Origin: Polyangiaceae bacterium
Lineage (GTDB): Bacteria > Myxococcota_A > Polyangia > Polyangiales > Polyangiaceae
Length of the DNA stretch: 64,000 nucleotides
NCBI GenBank assembly: GCA_020846005.1
Contig: JADLEQ010000048.1
Coordinates: forward strand, 1-64,000
Direction of reading: 5' to 3'
Positions 50,762-59,721 of this stretch are shown one piece after another (within the stretch, counting starts at the first letter, position 1; each line of letters starts with the position of its first letter). Below the pieces are notes generated by a model that worked only from the letters and a program-made list of their open reading frames with translations, searched no databases and was not told the DNA's origin. The translations under genes and the position numbers were made by a program.

Positions 50762-52288
50762 ATGACCGTCCGGCTCCTGGTCGTCGACGACGAGCCCGAC
50801 ATGGAGGCGCTCTGCCGCCAGAAGTTCCGGGGCCCGATCCGCAAGGGCGAGCTCGAGATCTCATTCGTCTCCAACGGTCTCGAGGCTCTGGCGGCGCTCG
50901 AGCGGGCGCCGGACACCGACGTCGTCTTGACGGATCTCAACATGCCCGAGATGGACGGGCTCGGGCTGCTCGCCCGCATCCAGGACCTCGAGCTCCCGCT
51001 CCGCACGGTCGTCGTCTCCGCCTATGGCGACATCCAGCACATCCGCCAGGCGATGAACCGTGGCGCGTTCGACTTCCTGACGAAGCCCATCGAGTTCGGG
51101 GATCTGGACGCCACCGTCCACAAGGCGATCCAGGTGGTGGGTCAGCTCAAGGCCGGTCTCGCCGCCGGGCGGCAGGCGCGCGAGCTCGAGGAGAAGAACC
51201 GCTTCGTCCGCGAGGTCTTCGGGCGTTACGTGCCGGACCAGGTCGTCGCGCAGCTCCTGGAGGCGCCGGATGGCCTGCGGCTCGGCGGGCAGCGGCGTGA
51301 GATCACGACCATGATGGTCGACGTGCGCGGGTTCACCGCGCTCTCGGAGCGGCTCGAGCCGGAGGCGGTCGTCGACCTGCTGAACCGCTTCCTCGGGATG
51401 GCGGTCGCCTGCATCCACCGGCACGGCGGCACCGTGAACGAGATCCTGGGAGACGGCCTGCTCGTATTCTTCGGCGCTCCTGTCGAGCACGACCACCCGC
51501 CGGCAGCCGCCGTCGCCGCGGCGATCGAGCTCCAGATCGCGATGGAGCGCTTCCGCCACGAGGCGCACGCCGACGGCGCGTCGCGCATGGCCGTGGGGAT
51601 CGGGATCCACACCGCGCCGGCGGTCGTGGGCAACATCGGCTCCGCCCAGCGCGCGAAGTACACGGCGGTCGGGAGCGGCGTCAACCTCGCGTGTCGGATC
51701 GAGTCGTATACGCTCGGCGGGCAGATCCTGATCTCGGACACCACGCTCGAGAAGGCGGGCCCCGCGGTGCGGGCGAGGCGCTGGGGCGAGATCCGGGCGA
51801 AGGGCGTGAGCACACCGGTCGTCGTCCACGATGTCCTCGGCCTCGAGGGGACCGTGCCGCTCGTCATGCCGTCGCGCGCGGCGGATCGGGCGTGCCTCCC
51901 CTCCGACGTGCGCGCGAGCGTCTACCTGATCGACGGCAAGGCCGTGAGCGAACGGGCGACCGAGGGGCAGTGCATCCGCCTCTCGGACCGCCTCGCGATC
52001 GTGCGCGCGGCGGAGCGCCCGCCCGCCGGAGCCAGCGTGCAGCTCGTGCTCACCGACCCGGCGGGGACGCGGAGCACCGGGCAGTGCCACGGGAAGGTGG
52101 AGCTCTCGACGGTCGAGGGCGACGATCTGTTCGTCATCCACCTCACGTACGCGGATCCCTCGTTCTTGGAGACGATCGAGGCCTTCTTGGCCGGCGTGGG
52201 CGAGGACGTGCGGGCGCGACGGTCGACGACGAAGGGCTGCGAGGATCGGCCGTGGTGCCGCGCGTGCGGCCCGGGAGAGGAACGATGA
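50762..52288 (+). CDS. Response regulator fused to class III nucleotidyl cyclase and PilZ-like domain
   Basis: 508 residues. Receiver (1-125): VVDDEPDMEAL, phospho-Asp in LTDLNMPEMDG, VSAYGD, TKPIEF. A linker helix and FGRYVPDQVV lead to the cyclase domain (~150-360): metal Asp187 (VDVRGFTALSE) and Asp231 (LGDGLLVFFGAP), and VGSGVNLACRIES with the Asn/Arg of the transition state, so catalysis is likely. The purine-selecting Lys of adenylate cyclases is Glu227 here and its partner is Thr (KYTAVG), leaving the product open (cGMP possible). The C-terminal ~110 residues look PilZ-like (LPSDVRASVYLIDGKAVSE). ATG 50762; the stop overlaps the kinase gene (ATGA). Confidence 0.88.
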   Translation: MTVRLLVVDDEPDMEALCRQKFRGPIRKGELEISFVSNGLEALAALERAPDTDVVLTDLNMPEMDGLGLLARIQDLELPLRTVVVSAYGDIQHIRQAMNRGAFDFLTKPIEFGDLDATVHKAIQVVGQLKAGLAAGRQARELEEKNRFVREVFGRYVPDQVVAQLLEAPDGLRLGGQRREITTMMVDVRGFTALSERLEPEAVVDLLNRFLGMAVACIHRHGGTVNEILGDGLLVFFGAPVEHDHPPAAAVAAAIELQIAMERFRHEAHADGASRMAVGIGIHTAPAVVGNIGSAQRAKYTAVGSGVNLACRIESYTLGGQILISDTTLEKAGPAVRARRWGEIRAKGVSTPVVVHDVLGLEGTVPLVMPSRAADRACLPSDVRASVYLIDGKAVSERATEGQCIRLSDRLAIVRAAERPPAGASVQLVLTDPAGTRSTGQCHGKVELSTVEGDDLFVIHLTYADPSFLETIEAFLAGVGEDVRARRSTTKGCEDRPWCRACGPGEER

Positions 52289-53841
52289 GCGAACCGGGTG
52301 AAGGATCACGAGCGCCGCGGGTGGCGGCAGACACGGTCGAGGCGCTCCTGGCGGTGTGCCCGGGCGCGTGCCTGGTCGTCGACGCGGCGGGGCGCGTCAC
52401 GCGGGCGAACGCCGAGGCGGGCGTCGTGTTCGGTGAGGCCGCGGCGGAGCTCGCGGGGCGAGAGCTCGCCGAGCTGTTGCCGCCCGGCACGAGCTGGGCG
52501 GACGCCGACGGCCTCCACCTCGCGCGGCGGCGGGACGGCACGGTCGTCGCCGTCCGCGCGTGCGAGCGCGCGATCGAGGTGGAAGGGCAGGGCGCCGCGC
52601 GCGTGGTCGCGCTGGACGATCTCGGCCGGGTCCGCGAGACGTTGGAGGCCGCGGAGATCCTGGGCGGCTCGTTCCGTGAGTCCCCGCTGGAGTCGATGAC
52701 GCTCGACCACGAGGGCAGGGTGCTCGAGTACAACCGCGCCGCGGAGCGCACCTTCGGGTTCCTACGCAAGGACGTGCTCGGCAAGGACCTCGCGGACTTC
52801 ATCGTCCCGCCGAAGCACCGCGAGGCGCACCGCAAGGGCATCGCGCGCGTCGTCTCCACCGGCGTCGCTCGCGCGCTCGGCAAGCAGCTCGAGCTCACGG
52901 GGATGCGGGCCGACGGCGTCGAGATCCCGGTGGAGCTCACCATCGCCAAGGTGGAGGGGCGGGAGCCTCCGGTCTTCACCGGGTACGTGCGGGACATCTC
53001 GGAGCGCAAGCGCTTCCAGGAGCAGCTCGTCACCCAGCAGAAGCTGGCGTCCCTCGGCACGCTGACCGCCGGCGTCGCCCACGAGATCAAGAACCCGCTG
53101 AACTTCATCAACAACTTCGCCTCGCTCACCGCCGAGCTCGTGACGGAGGTGGGCGAGCTGCTGGAGGGCGACCTCGCCAGCCTGGACGCCGACCGCAAGG
53201 CGGACCTCGAGGACGTGCTCAACACCATCCGTGAGAACGTCAACAAGATCTGCCACCACGGCAAGCGCGCCGACTCGATCGTGAAGGGGATGCTGCTGCA
53301 CGCGCGGAGCGGCTCCGAGACGATCCAGCCGACCGATCTGAACGCGATCGCGGCCGAGTACCTCAACCTGGCGTTTCACTCCATGCGCGGCACCGACCGC
53401 GACTTCACCGCCAAGATCGACACCGACTACGATCCGAAGCTGGCCCCGATCCAGGCGCTCCCGCAGGCGATCAGCCGCGTCGTGCTGAACCTCGTCTCGA
53501 ACGCGATGTACGCCACGAGCGAGCGGCGCAAGAAGGGCGCGGATCCGGAGTACCTGCCCACCATTCGTGTCGAGACCCGCGACCTCGGCGAGCGGGTGCG
53601 GATCGCGGTGCGCGACAACGGCGTCGGCATCGAGAAGAAGAACCTCGAGAAGATCTTCGAGCCGTTCTTCACCACGAAGCCGCCCGGAGAGGGCACGGGG
53701 CTCGGGCTCTCGCTCAGCTACGACATCGTCGTCCGCGTCCACGGCGGGGAGCTCGGGGCGTCCTCCGAGCCGGGGGTGTTCACGGAGTTCGTGGTGACGT
53801 TGCCCAAGAAGAGCCCGGCCGGGCCAAAGGAGGCTGCATGA
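52285..53841 (+). CDS. Cytoplasmic sensor histidine kinase with two PAS domains
   Basis: 518 residues, no membrane helix. PAS 1 (~17-110; [19 protein letters not shown]) and PAS 2 (~125-250; [44 protein letters not shown]). HisKA with [20 protein letters not shown] (phospho-His ~ residue 272), and HATPase: [41 protein letters not shown]. It should phosphorylate one or both receivers encoded on either side, to which it is joined by 4-nt overlaps. An intracellular signal is sensed; PAS ligands cannot be read from sequence. GAGAGG precedes the ATG. Confidence 0.92.
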   Translation: MSEPGEGSRAPRVAADTVEALLAVCPGACLVVDAAGRVTRANAEAGVVFGEAAAELAGRELAELLPPGTSWADADGLHLARRRDGTVVAVRACERAIEVEGQGAARVVALDDLGRVRETLEAAEILGGSFRESPLESMTLDHEGRVLEYNRAAERTFGFLRKDVLGKDLADFIVPPKHREAHRKGIARVVSTGVARALGKQLELTGMRADGVEIPVELTIAKVEGREPPVFTGYVRDISERKRFQEQLVTQQKLASLGTLTAGVAHEIKNPLNFINNFASLTAELVTEVGELLEGDLASLDADRKADLEDVLNTIRENVNKICHHGKRADSIVKGMLLHARSGSETIQPTDLNAIAAEYLNLAFHSMRGTDRDFTAKIDTDYDPKLAPIQALPQAISRVVLNLVSNAMYATSERRKKGADPEYLPTIRVETRDLGERVRIAVRDNGVGIEKKNLEKIFEPFFTTKPPGEGTGLGLSLSYDIVVRVHGGELGASSEPGVFTEFVVTLPKKSPAGPKEAA

Positions 53842-54215
53842 CTCGTACGATCCTGGTGGTGGATGACGAACCGGACGTAGAGTCGCTCTTCCGCCAGCAC
53901 CTCCGGCGCGAGATTCGGGACGGCACCGTCTCGTTTCGGTTCGCGGAGTCCGGCGACGAGGCGCTCCGGATCCTGGACGAGTGCGGCCCCGGGCTCGACA
54001 TGGTCATCTTCTCGGACGTGAACATGCCGAAGATGAGCGGCCTCGAGCTGCTCGCGATCCTGAGAAAGCGCTACCCGCAGCTCCGCATCTTCATCGTGAC
54101 CGCGTACGGTACGGAGGAGATGGCCGAGGAGGTGAAGGGCCTGGGCGGCCAGGGGCTGATCCCGAAGCCCGTCGACTTCCTGAGCCTGAAGGATCTGCTC
54201 CTGATGGGCCGATGA
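53838..54215 (+). CDS. Single-domain response regulator
   Basis: 125 residues: one receiver and nothing else. VVDDEPDVESLF, phospho-Asp in FSDVNMPKMSG, VTAYGTEEM and PKPVDF. Its N-terminal helix text (LFRQHLRREIRDGTVSF) parallels that of the cyclase-linked receiver (LCRQKFRGPIRKGELEI), so the two receivers are related and may compete for or relay phosphate from the same kinase. Overlaps the kinase gene by 4 nt and ends the operon. Convergent with the next gene, 27 nt away. Confidence 0.93.
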   Translation: MTRTILVVDDEPDVESLFRQHLRREIRDGTVSFRFAESGDEALRILDECGPGLDMVIFSDVNMPKMSGLELLAILRKRYPQLRIFIVTAYGTEEMAEEVKGLGGQGLIPKPVDFLSLKDLLLMGR

Positions 54216-54242
54216 GCGCGTGGGCGGCTGCGGCGCGCCGAG

Positions 54243-54890
54243 CTAGAGGCGCAGCAGCTTGAAGGCGTGGGTCCAGCTCCCGCCGCTCAGCCCCGGGATG
54301 CACCAGAGCATGCAGAGCGGCTCGATGGCGCGCGCGGCCTCCGCCGCGCCCAGGTCGCACGTCTCCCAGCCGAACTGATCGAGGATGCCACGCACGGCGC
54401 TCCGCGCCGCCGGGTCGTTGCCGCAGATGAACATCGTGGGCGGACCGCCGGGGAAGCTCGGGTTCACCATGAACGGGCTCCCGATGCAGGAGAAGACCTT
54501 CACGAACCGCGCCTCGGGCGCGCGCCTCTGCAGCCGCTCCATCAGGGACTCGTCCAGGTTGGTGAAGAAGCGGAGCACGCCGTTCACCGGCGGCGCGTCC
54601 GCGATCGGATTGGTCGCGTCCATCACGACCTTCCCCGCGAGGTGGCCGGGCCCGATCTGATCGATCGCCTCCTCTGCCGCCGAACCCTTCACCGCGAGCA
54701 TCACCAGCTCACCCCAGGCGGCCGCCTCCGTGAAGGTCCCCGTCCGCGCGTTCGGGCCGGCGCTCGCCTTCCAGTCCGAGAGCTTCGCCGGGTCGCGGCT
54801 GCCGCGCATCACCTCGTACCCGTGCTTCGCGAAGCCCTCCGCGAGCACCTTGCCGACCTCTCCGGAACCGAGAACCGCGATCTTGCTCAT
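54243..54890 (-). CDS. NAD(P)-binding oxidoreductase, F420-dependent NADP reductase-like family
   Basis: 215 residues from ATG 54890 with AGAGGAG 8 nt upstream. N-terminal Rossmann fold: MSKIAVLGSGEVGKVLAEGF, then EVMRGSRDPAKL with a basic Arg after the second strand, which favours NADP(H). VVMDATNPIA and later VFSCIGSPFMVNP and MFICGNDPAARSAV are typical of this family, whose members reduce diverse substrates; use of F420 itself is not shown. The end is rich in aromatic residues (LCMLWCIPGLSGGSWTHAF). Alone on its strand, so no pathway hint. Confidence 0.8.
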   Translation of the reverse strand: MSKIAVLGSGEVGKVLAEGFAKHGYEVMRGSRDPAKLSDWKASAGPNARTGTFTEAAAWGELVMLAVKGSAAEEAIDQIGPGHLAGKVVMDATNPIADAPPVNGVLRFFTNLDESLMERLQRRAPEARFVKVFSCIGSPFMVNPSFPGGPPTMFICGNDPAARSAVRGILDQFGWETCDLGAAEAARAIEPLCMLWCIPGLSGGSWTHAFKLLRL

Positions 54891-55090
54891 GCTGACGCTC
54901 CTCTGTGCTGCGCGCGCCCCGAGTGCCCCGACGGCCCCGAACGAGGCGCCGCCGCGAGCATCCACGCCGTGAGCGCTCGCGCTACGTAGGACGGAGGCCG
55001 AACCACGGCAACGGCACGCCGCGCCGCGCTGAGCTCTGCTGCGAGGCGCCTTCCCGCTCGCGCGGTCGCGTGGTAGGACCGCGCTCCACG

Positions 55091-55594
55091 ATGGTCCGTA
55101 ACTCTGCCTCCCGGCTGGCTCGCGCCGCGATGCTCTTGGCGCTCACCGGCGCCCAGGGCTGTTCCTTCATCTTTGTGCGCGGCGCACCCGAGGGTGCCGC
55201 GCAGTACCCGCCGACAGTGCCGGTCGAGTGCACGGAGAGCCGGTGGGCGCCCATCGTGGATACCGTGCTGGCCAGCGTGACGGGGCTCATCACGATCGGG
55301 GCGGCGGTGGCGCCGGAGAGCGCCTTCGACGACGGGGCTTCGCGAAGCGTGCTCGTCGCCGGCTACGGACTGAACACGCTCCTCCACGGCTCGTCTGCCT
55401 GGTACGGCTACTCCGAGACGGCCGAGTGCCGGCAGGTGAAGGCGACCCGCCCCCCGCCCCCTCCGGCGGTCGCGCCTCCTCCTGGCGCGGCGCCCGTCCC
55501 GGTCCCGATGCAACCAGCTCCTGGCCCGCCGCCCCCGCCGCCGCCTGGCCCGGCGCCGAGCGTGCCGCCGAACCTCTTCGGTCCACCCTCCTGA
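55091..55594 (+). CDS. Lipoprotein with hydrophobic centre and Pro-rich tail
   Basis: 167 residues from ATG 55091; TAGGAC lies 11 nt before it. Leader ends GAQGC (Cys24). A Cys pair (VECTES... TAECRQ) flanks two hydrophobic segments (PIVDTVLASVTGLITIGAAV and LVAGYGLNTLLHGSSAW). The last ~50 residues are Pro-rich (PVPVPMQPAPGPP). Similar small lipoproteins are common in myxobacterial genomes; function unknown. Divergent from the oxidoreductase gene. The following catabolic operon starts 250 nt downstream on the same strand. Confidence 0.65.
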   Translation: MVRNSASRLARAAMLLALTGAQGCSFIFVRGAPEGAAQYPPTVPVECTESRWAPIVDTVLASVTGLITIGAAVAPESAFDDGASRSVLVAGYGLNTLLHGSSAWYGYSETAECRQVKATRPPPPPAVAPPPGAAPVPVPMQPAPGPPPPPPPGPAPSVPPNLFGPPS

Positions 55595-55748
55595 AGCTGC
55601 GCCGCGGGCGCGCTCGGCCGGCTCCGGCGCCTCGCGCGCCCGACGGGTCGAGCTCGCGAGCGCTCGGCACGTCACCCGCGCGCCCCGCGAAGGCCGCCGT
55701 CTCGTCCGCGAGGGTCGCGCGCGCTCATGCCGCGCCGCGCCATGCGCG

Positions 55749-55813
55749 CCTCTGCGCGCCGCGGCTGGTGCGCGCCCTCTGCGCGCCGCGCGATCGCGAT
55801 CGATCGCGCGGCG
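55749..55813. promoter_or_regulatory. Direct repeat and strong palindrome upstream of the ior operon
   Basis: CCTCTGCGCGCCGCG occurs at 55749-55763 and 55776-55790 (27-bp period). The second copy runs into a perfect palindrome: CGCCGCGCGATCG (55784-55796), loop CGAT, CGATCGCGCGGCG (55801-55813). A TTGACG follows at 55818 and the operon ATG is at 55844. No regulator gene adjoins. A repressor operator is the simplest reading; an RNA hairpin is also possible. Confidence 0.45.
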
Positions 55814-55843
55814 GCGCTTGACGGCTCCCTTCGCCGTGTGACG

Positions 55844-58800
55844 ATGCGCCGCGTGTCGTCGGCCGCGCGTCCTGCGAGTGGTCCGCGGACGAGCGCCCTG
55901 CTCGCCCCCGGTGGCGGCACCGCGCACCTGCTCGGCAACGAGGCGATCGTACGGGGCGCGCTCGAGGCGGGGGTGGCGTTCGTCGCCGGCTACCCGGGGA
56001 CACCCTCGTCCGAGGTGACGGACGGCTTCGCGGGTGTGGCGCAGGCGGTCGGCCTCGGGTTCGAGTACGCCGTCAACGAGAAGATCGCCCTCGAGCTCGC
56101 GTTCGCCGCGTCGCTCGCCGGGGCGCGCTCCCTCTGTGCGATGAAGCACCTCGGCCTCATGGTGGCCGGCGATCCGCTCTCCACGATCCCGTACATCGGC
56201 GTCGAGGCCGGCATGGTCATCGTGAGCGCCGGCGACCCGTCTTGCCACACGAGCCCCAACGAGGCCGATCAGCGCCACCTCGGCCCGATGCTCCACCTGC
56301 CGGTGCTCGACCCGGACACTCCCGCCAGCGCCCACGCGATGACGCGCGCGGCCTTCGAGCTCTCCGAGGCTGCGCGGCTGCCCGTCCTGCTCCGCACGAC
56401 CACGCGGGTCGCGCACTCGCGCGCCGAGATCCCGCTCGGGCCGCTCGTTTCGCCGTCCGCGCGCGGCTTTCGTCGCGATCCGGCGCGCTATGTGCCGGTG
56501 CCGGCGCACGCGCGCCGGATGCGGCTCGAGGTGGAGGAGCGCCTGCGCGCGGCGCGGGAGTGGGTGGCTCGCTCGGGGCTGCTCCGCTTCGAGGGCTCGG
56601 GCGCCGACGTGGTCCTGGCGTCGGGCGCGCCGGCGGCGACCACGGCCGACGTGCTCCGCCGCGTGGGCGCGAGCGATCGGGTCGCGCTCTGGCGCCTCGG
56701 TGCCGTCCACCCGCTGCCGGAGGAGCTGCTCCTCGAGCGCCTGCGGGGGGTGCGGCGCGTGCTGGTCGTCGAGGAGCTGTCGCCGTTCCTCGAGAACGCG
56801 CTCCTCGTGCTGGTGGGGCGTCACCGCCTCGACGTGGAGGTGCTCGGCAAGCACAGCGGGCACCTGCCGGTGCCGTTCGAGTACGATCCAGGGATCATCG
56901 GGCGTGGGCTCCACGCGGCGTTCGGGGTGGGCCGCGCGCCGGCGCCGCAGCGCGCGCTGCCCGTCGTCACGCCCCGCGCCCCCTCGCTCTGCCCGGGCTG
57001 CCCGCACCGATCGGCGTTCGTGGCAGCGCGCGCCGCGTTCGAGGAGGATCAGCTCTTCTTCAGCGACATCGGCTGCTACACGCTCGGCTACGCGCCGCCC
57101 CTGCGGACGGCCGACGCCCTGCTCTGCATGGGCGCCGGGTTCACGCTCGCCGCGGGCGTCGCCGCGGTGACGGGGCAGCGCACCGTCGGCTTCATGGGTG
57201 ACTCGACGTTCTTCCACGCCGGGATGCCCGCCCTCCTCGACGCGGTGCAGACGCGAGCGAACGTCGTCGCGGTGCTGCTCGACAACGGCGTCACGGCGAT
57301 GACCGGCTTCCAGGAGAGCCCCGACGGAGGGCGCATGGAGGGGGTCGCGCGCGCGCTCGGCGTCGAGCACGTCGAGACGGTCGACCCCCAGGATCAAGCC
57401 GCCGCGATCGCCGCGTTCCGCCGCGCGCGCGACGCGGAGGGGCCGAGCGTCGTCGTGCTGCGCCGGCCCTGTCCCGTCCACGCGACCCGCGCCGGGCTGC
57501 GCGAGAAGGTCCCGTCCTGGGTCGCGGAGCCCGACCGCTGCCGCACCTGCGGCCGCGAGCCCGAGGGGCTGCGCTGCGAGGTGCCGCTCACCGAGGGCTT
57601 CGAGCGTAACCTCGCGCGCGTCGCCTCGCTCCGCGCGGAGCTCGAGCCGCGCCCCGAGATCGCGCCCTGCGCCGTCCGCTGCCCGCTCACGCTCTGCGTG
57701 CAGGGGTACGCCGGCCACCTTGCGGCGGGCGAGCACGCCGAGGCCCTCGCCCACGTGGTCGTGCGCACGCCGCTCCCGGCGTCCGTCTGTCGGGTGTGCC
57801 ACCGCCCGTGCGAGGACTCGTGCGTCCGTGCCGCGATCGACGAGCCGGTCGCCATCAACGTGTTGAAGAAGCACGTCGTCGACTGGGCCGAGCGCGAGCG
57901 CCCGGAGCTGCTGGTGCCCCCGTGTGAGTCGCCCCACGGTCGCCGCGTCGCCGTCGTCGGGGCGGGGGTGTCCGGGCTGTCCGCGGCCCGCGAGCTGGTC
58001 GTGCGCGGCTACGCCGTGACGCTCTACGACGCCGAGACGACGGCGGGCGGCATGCTCCGCCACGCGATCCCGGAGCACCGCCTCGCGGCGGACGCGGCGG
58101 ATCGGGACGTGGGTCGCATCCTCGGGCTCGGCGTCGAGTTCGTCGGCGCAACGCGCCTCGGTCGCGAGGTGTCGCTCGCCGAGCTGCGCGCCCGCCACGA
58201 CGCTGTCTACGTCGCGATCGGCGCCTGGCGACCGCGCCGGCTCACGCTCCCCGGGGAGGGGCCGCGGGTCGTCTCGGCGCTCCCCTACCTCCGCTCGGTA
58301 CGCCACGGCGAGCCGGCGCCGGAGGCGGACACCGTCGTCGTGCTGGGCGGCGGCAACGCGGCGCTGGACGCTGCGCGCACCGCGCACCACGCTGGCGGGA
58401 GGCGCGTCGTCGTCGCGTGCCTGGAGGCGGAGGGCGCGATGCCCGCGCTCCGCGACGAGCTCGAGGCCGCGCGCGCCGACGGCGTCGCGTTCGAGAACGG
58501 TGTCCGGCCCGTCGCGCTCACGCGGGACGGCGTGCGCGTCCGGCCGGTGCAGGGCGGCGCCGAGCGCACGCTGCCGTGCGCGCTCGTGATCGTGGCGATC
58601 GGCCAGGAGGTGGACGCGGAGGCCTTCGCCGCAGGCGAGGACGCGCCGGCCCTCGACGAGCAGGGCCGCGTCCGCGTCGACCCGGAGACGGCCGCCACGT
58701 CGCTCTCGGGCGTCTTCGCGGGCGGGGACGTGGTCGCCGGGGAGCGCACCGTCACCCACGCCATCGCGTGGGGGCTCCGCGCCGCGTGGGGGATCGATCG

Positions 58801-59113
58801 GCTGCTGCGCGGGCGGGAGATCGCCGATCGCCGGCCGCCGCCGCTCCGCCCGCGACCGGCGCCGCCGCCCGCGCGCGCCTCGGCGCCTCGCGCGCCCCGC
58901 GCCCCGGCAGACGCCCGGGCAGAGGCGCGCCGATGCCTCATGTGCGGGCAGTGCGGCAACTGTCGCGCGTGCATCGAGGTGCTCGGCTGCCCGGCGATCG
59001 GGATGAGCGCCGAGGGCGATCACGTGCGCGTCGACCCGGCCTGGTGCATCGGTTGCGGTGTCTGCGCGCAGGTGTGCTCGAACGGCGCATTTCATGCGCT
59101 GGGGGTCGCGTGA
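55844..59113 (+). CDS. iorA: Indolepyruvate ferredoxin oxidoreductase alpha subunit fused to GltD-like FAD/NAD(P) domain and ferredoxin
   Basis: 1089 residues. Residues ~25-560 are IorA: GNEAIVRGALEAGVAFVAGY, NEKIALELAFAASLAGARSL, TPP domain with CPGCPHRSAF (~383), MGDSTFFHAGMPALLDAVQ and VLLDNGVTAMTGFQ. Residues ~605-1010 are like the glutamate synthase small subunit: Cys cluster (CAVRCPLTLCVQG; CRVCHRPCEDSC), FAD loop VVGAGVSGLSAARE (~704), NAD(P) loop VVLGGGNAALDAAR (~830), AGGDVVAGERTVTHAI. Residues ~1030-1089 are a ferredoxin: CLMCGQCGNCRAC and CIGCGVCAQVC. So it can oxidise an aryl-pyruvate to acyl-CoA and probably pass electrons directly to NAD(P)+. ATG 55844 fits best; upstream frame is Arg-rich. 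Confidence 0.9.
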   Translation: MRRVSSAARPASGPRTSALLAPGGGTAHLLGNEAIVRGALEAGVAFVAGYPGTPSSEVTDGFAGVAQAVGLGFEYAVNEKIALELAFAASLAGARSLCAMKHLGLMVAGDPLSTIPYIGVEAGMVIVSAGDPSCHTSPNEADQRHLGPMLHLPVLDPDTPASAHAMTRAAFELSEAARLPVLLRTTTRVAHSRAEIPLGPLVSPSARGFRRDPARYVPVPAHARRMRLEVEERLRAAREWVARSGLLRFEGSGADVVLASGAPAATTADVLRRVGASDRVALWRLGAVHPLPEELLLERLRGVRRVLVVEELSPFLENALLVLVGRHRLDVEVLGKHSGHLPVPFEYDPGIIGRGLHAAFGVGRAPAPQRALPVVTPRAPSLCPGCPHRSAFVAARAAFEEDQLFFSDIGCYTLGYAPPLRTADALLCMGAGFTLAAGVAAVTGQRTVGFMGDSTFFHAGMPALLDAVQTRANVVAVLLDNGVTAMTGFQESPDGGRMEGVARALGVEHVETVDPQDQAAAIAAFRRARDAEGPSVVVLRRPCPVHATRAGLREKVPSWVAEPDRCRTCGREPEGLRCEVPLTEGFERNLARVASLRAELEPRPEIAPCAVRCPLTLCVQGYAGHLAAGEHAEALAHVVVRTPLPASVCRVCHRPCEDSCVRAAIDEPVAINVLKKHVVDWAERERPELLVPPCESPHGRRVAVVGAGVSGLSAARELVVRGYAVTLYDAETTAGGMLRHAIPEHRLAADAADRDVGRILGLGVEFVGATRLGREVSLAELRARHDAVYVAIGAWRPRRLTLPGEGPRVVSALPYLRSVRHGEPAPEADTVVVLGGGNAALDAARTAHHAGGRRVVVACLEAEGAMPALRDELEAARADGVAFENGVRPVALTRDGVRVRPVQGGAERTLPCALVIVAIGQEVDAEAFAAGEDAPALDEQGRVRVDPETAATSLSGVFAGGDVVAGERTVTHAIAWGLRAAWGIDRLLRGREIADRRPPPLRPRPAPPPARASAPRAPRAPADARAEARRCLMCGQCGNCRACIEVLGCPAIGMSAEGDHVRVDPAWCIGCGVCAQVCSNGAFHALGVA

Positions 59114-59721
59114 GCGAGCCGTCCGTCCAGCTCGTCGTGGTCGGCGTGGGCGGGCAGGGAGTGCTGGCCGCCGCGCAGATCCTGGGGCTCGCGGCGCACG
59201 CGGAGCAGAAGCCGGCGGTGATCGGCCAGCTCCACGGCATGAGCCAGCGCGGCGGCAGCGTGCAGTGCACGGTGGTCGTCGGCGAGGCGGAGAGCTCGTT
59301 CCTCACGACGGACGAGGCGGACGCGGTCGTCGCGTTCGAGCCGCTCGAGGCGTTGCGCGCCGCGGCATGGATCGGCGCGCGCACGCGCGTCGTGTCGAGC
59401 CGCACGCTGCTGCCGCCGGTGGACGTGACGCTCGGCCGGGCGACCGTACCGGGAGTCGACGAGATCGCGACCGAGCTCGCCGGGCGCGCGGCGGAGGTGA
59501 TTCTGCTCGACACCGCGGACCTGCTCCGTGGTACTTCCGCGGAGCGGACGCTGAACGTCGTGATGCTCGGCGCCGCGTTCGGGCTCGGGATGCTGCCGTT
59601 CACGGAGGGCACCCTGCTCGAGGCCATCGGCGCCCGGTGCGGCGCCCGGTACGAGGCCGCCAACCAGCGGGCGTTCTGCGCCGGTCGGGACGCGGCCCGC
59701 GACGCGAGGTCGAAGGCATGA
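59110..59721 (+). CDS. iorB: Indolepyruvate oxidoreductase beta (gamma-domain type) subunit
   Basis: 203 residues from GTG 59110, overlapping iorA by 4 nt. The family opening VVVGVGGQGVLAAAQILG and VIGQLHGMSQRGGSVQCTV (the H-G-M-x-Q-R-G-G motif) identify the PFOR-gamma-like subunit that completes the enzyme. ERTLNVVMLGAAFGLGMLPF is the later conserved part. Together with IorA it should convert an aryl 2-oxoacid and CoA to acyl-CoA and CO2. Directly coupled on both sides (ATGA at 59718). Confidence 0.93.
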   Translation: MSEPSVQLVVVGVGGQGVLAAAQILGLAAHAEQKPAVIGQLHGMSQRGGSVQCTVVVGEAESSFLTTDEADAVVAFEPLEALRAAAWIGARTRVVSSRTLLPPVDVTLGRATVPGVDEIATELAGRAAEVILLDTADLLRGTSAERTLNVVMLGAAFGLGMLPFTEGTLLEAIGARCGARYEAANQRAFCAGRDAARDARSKA

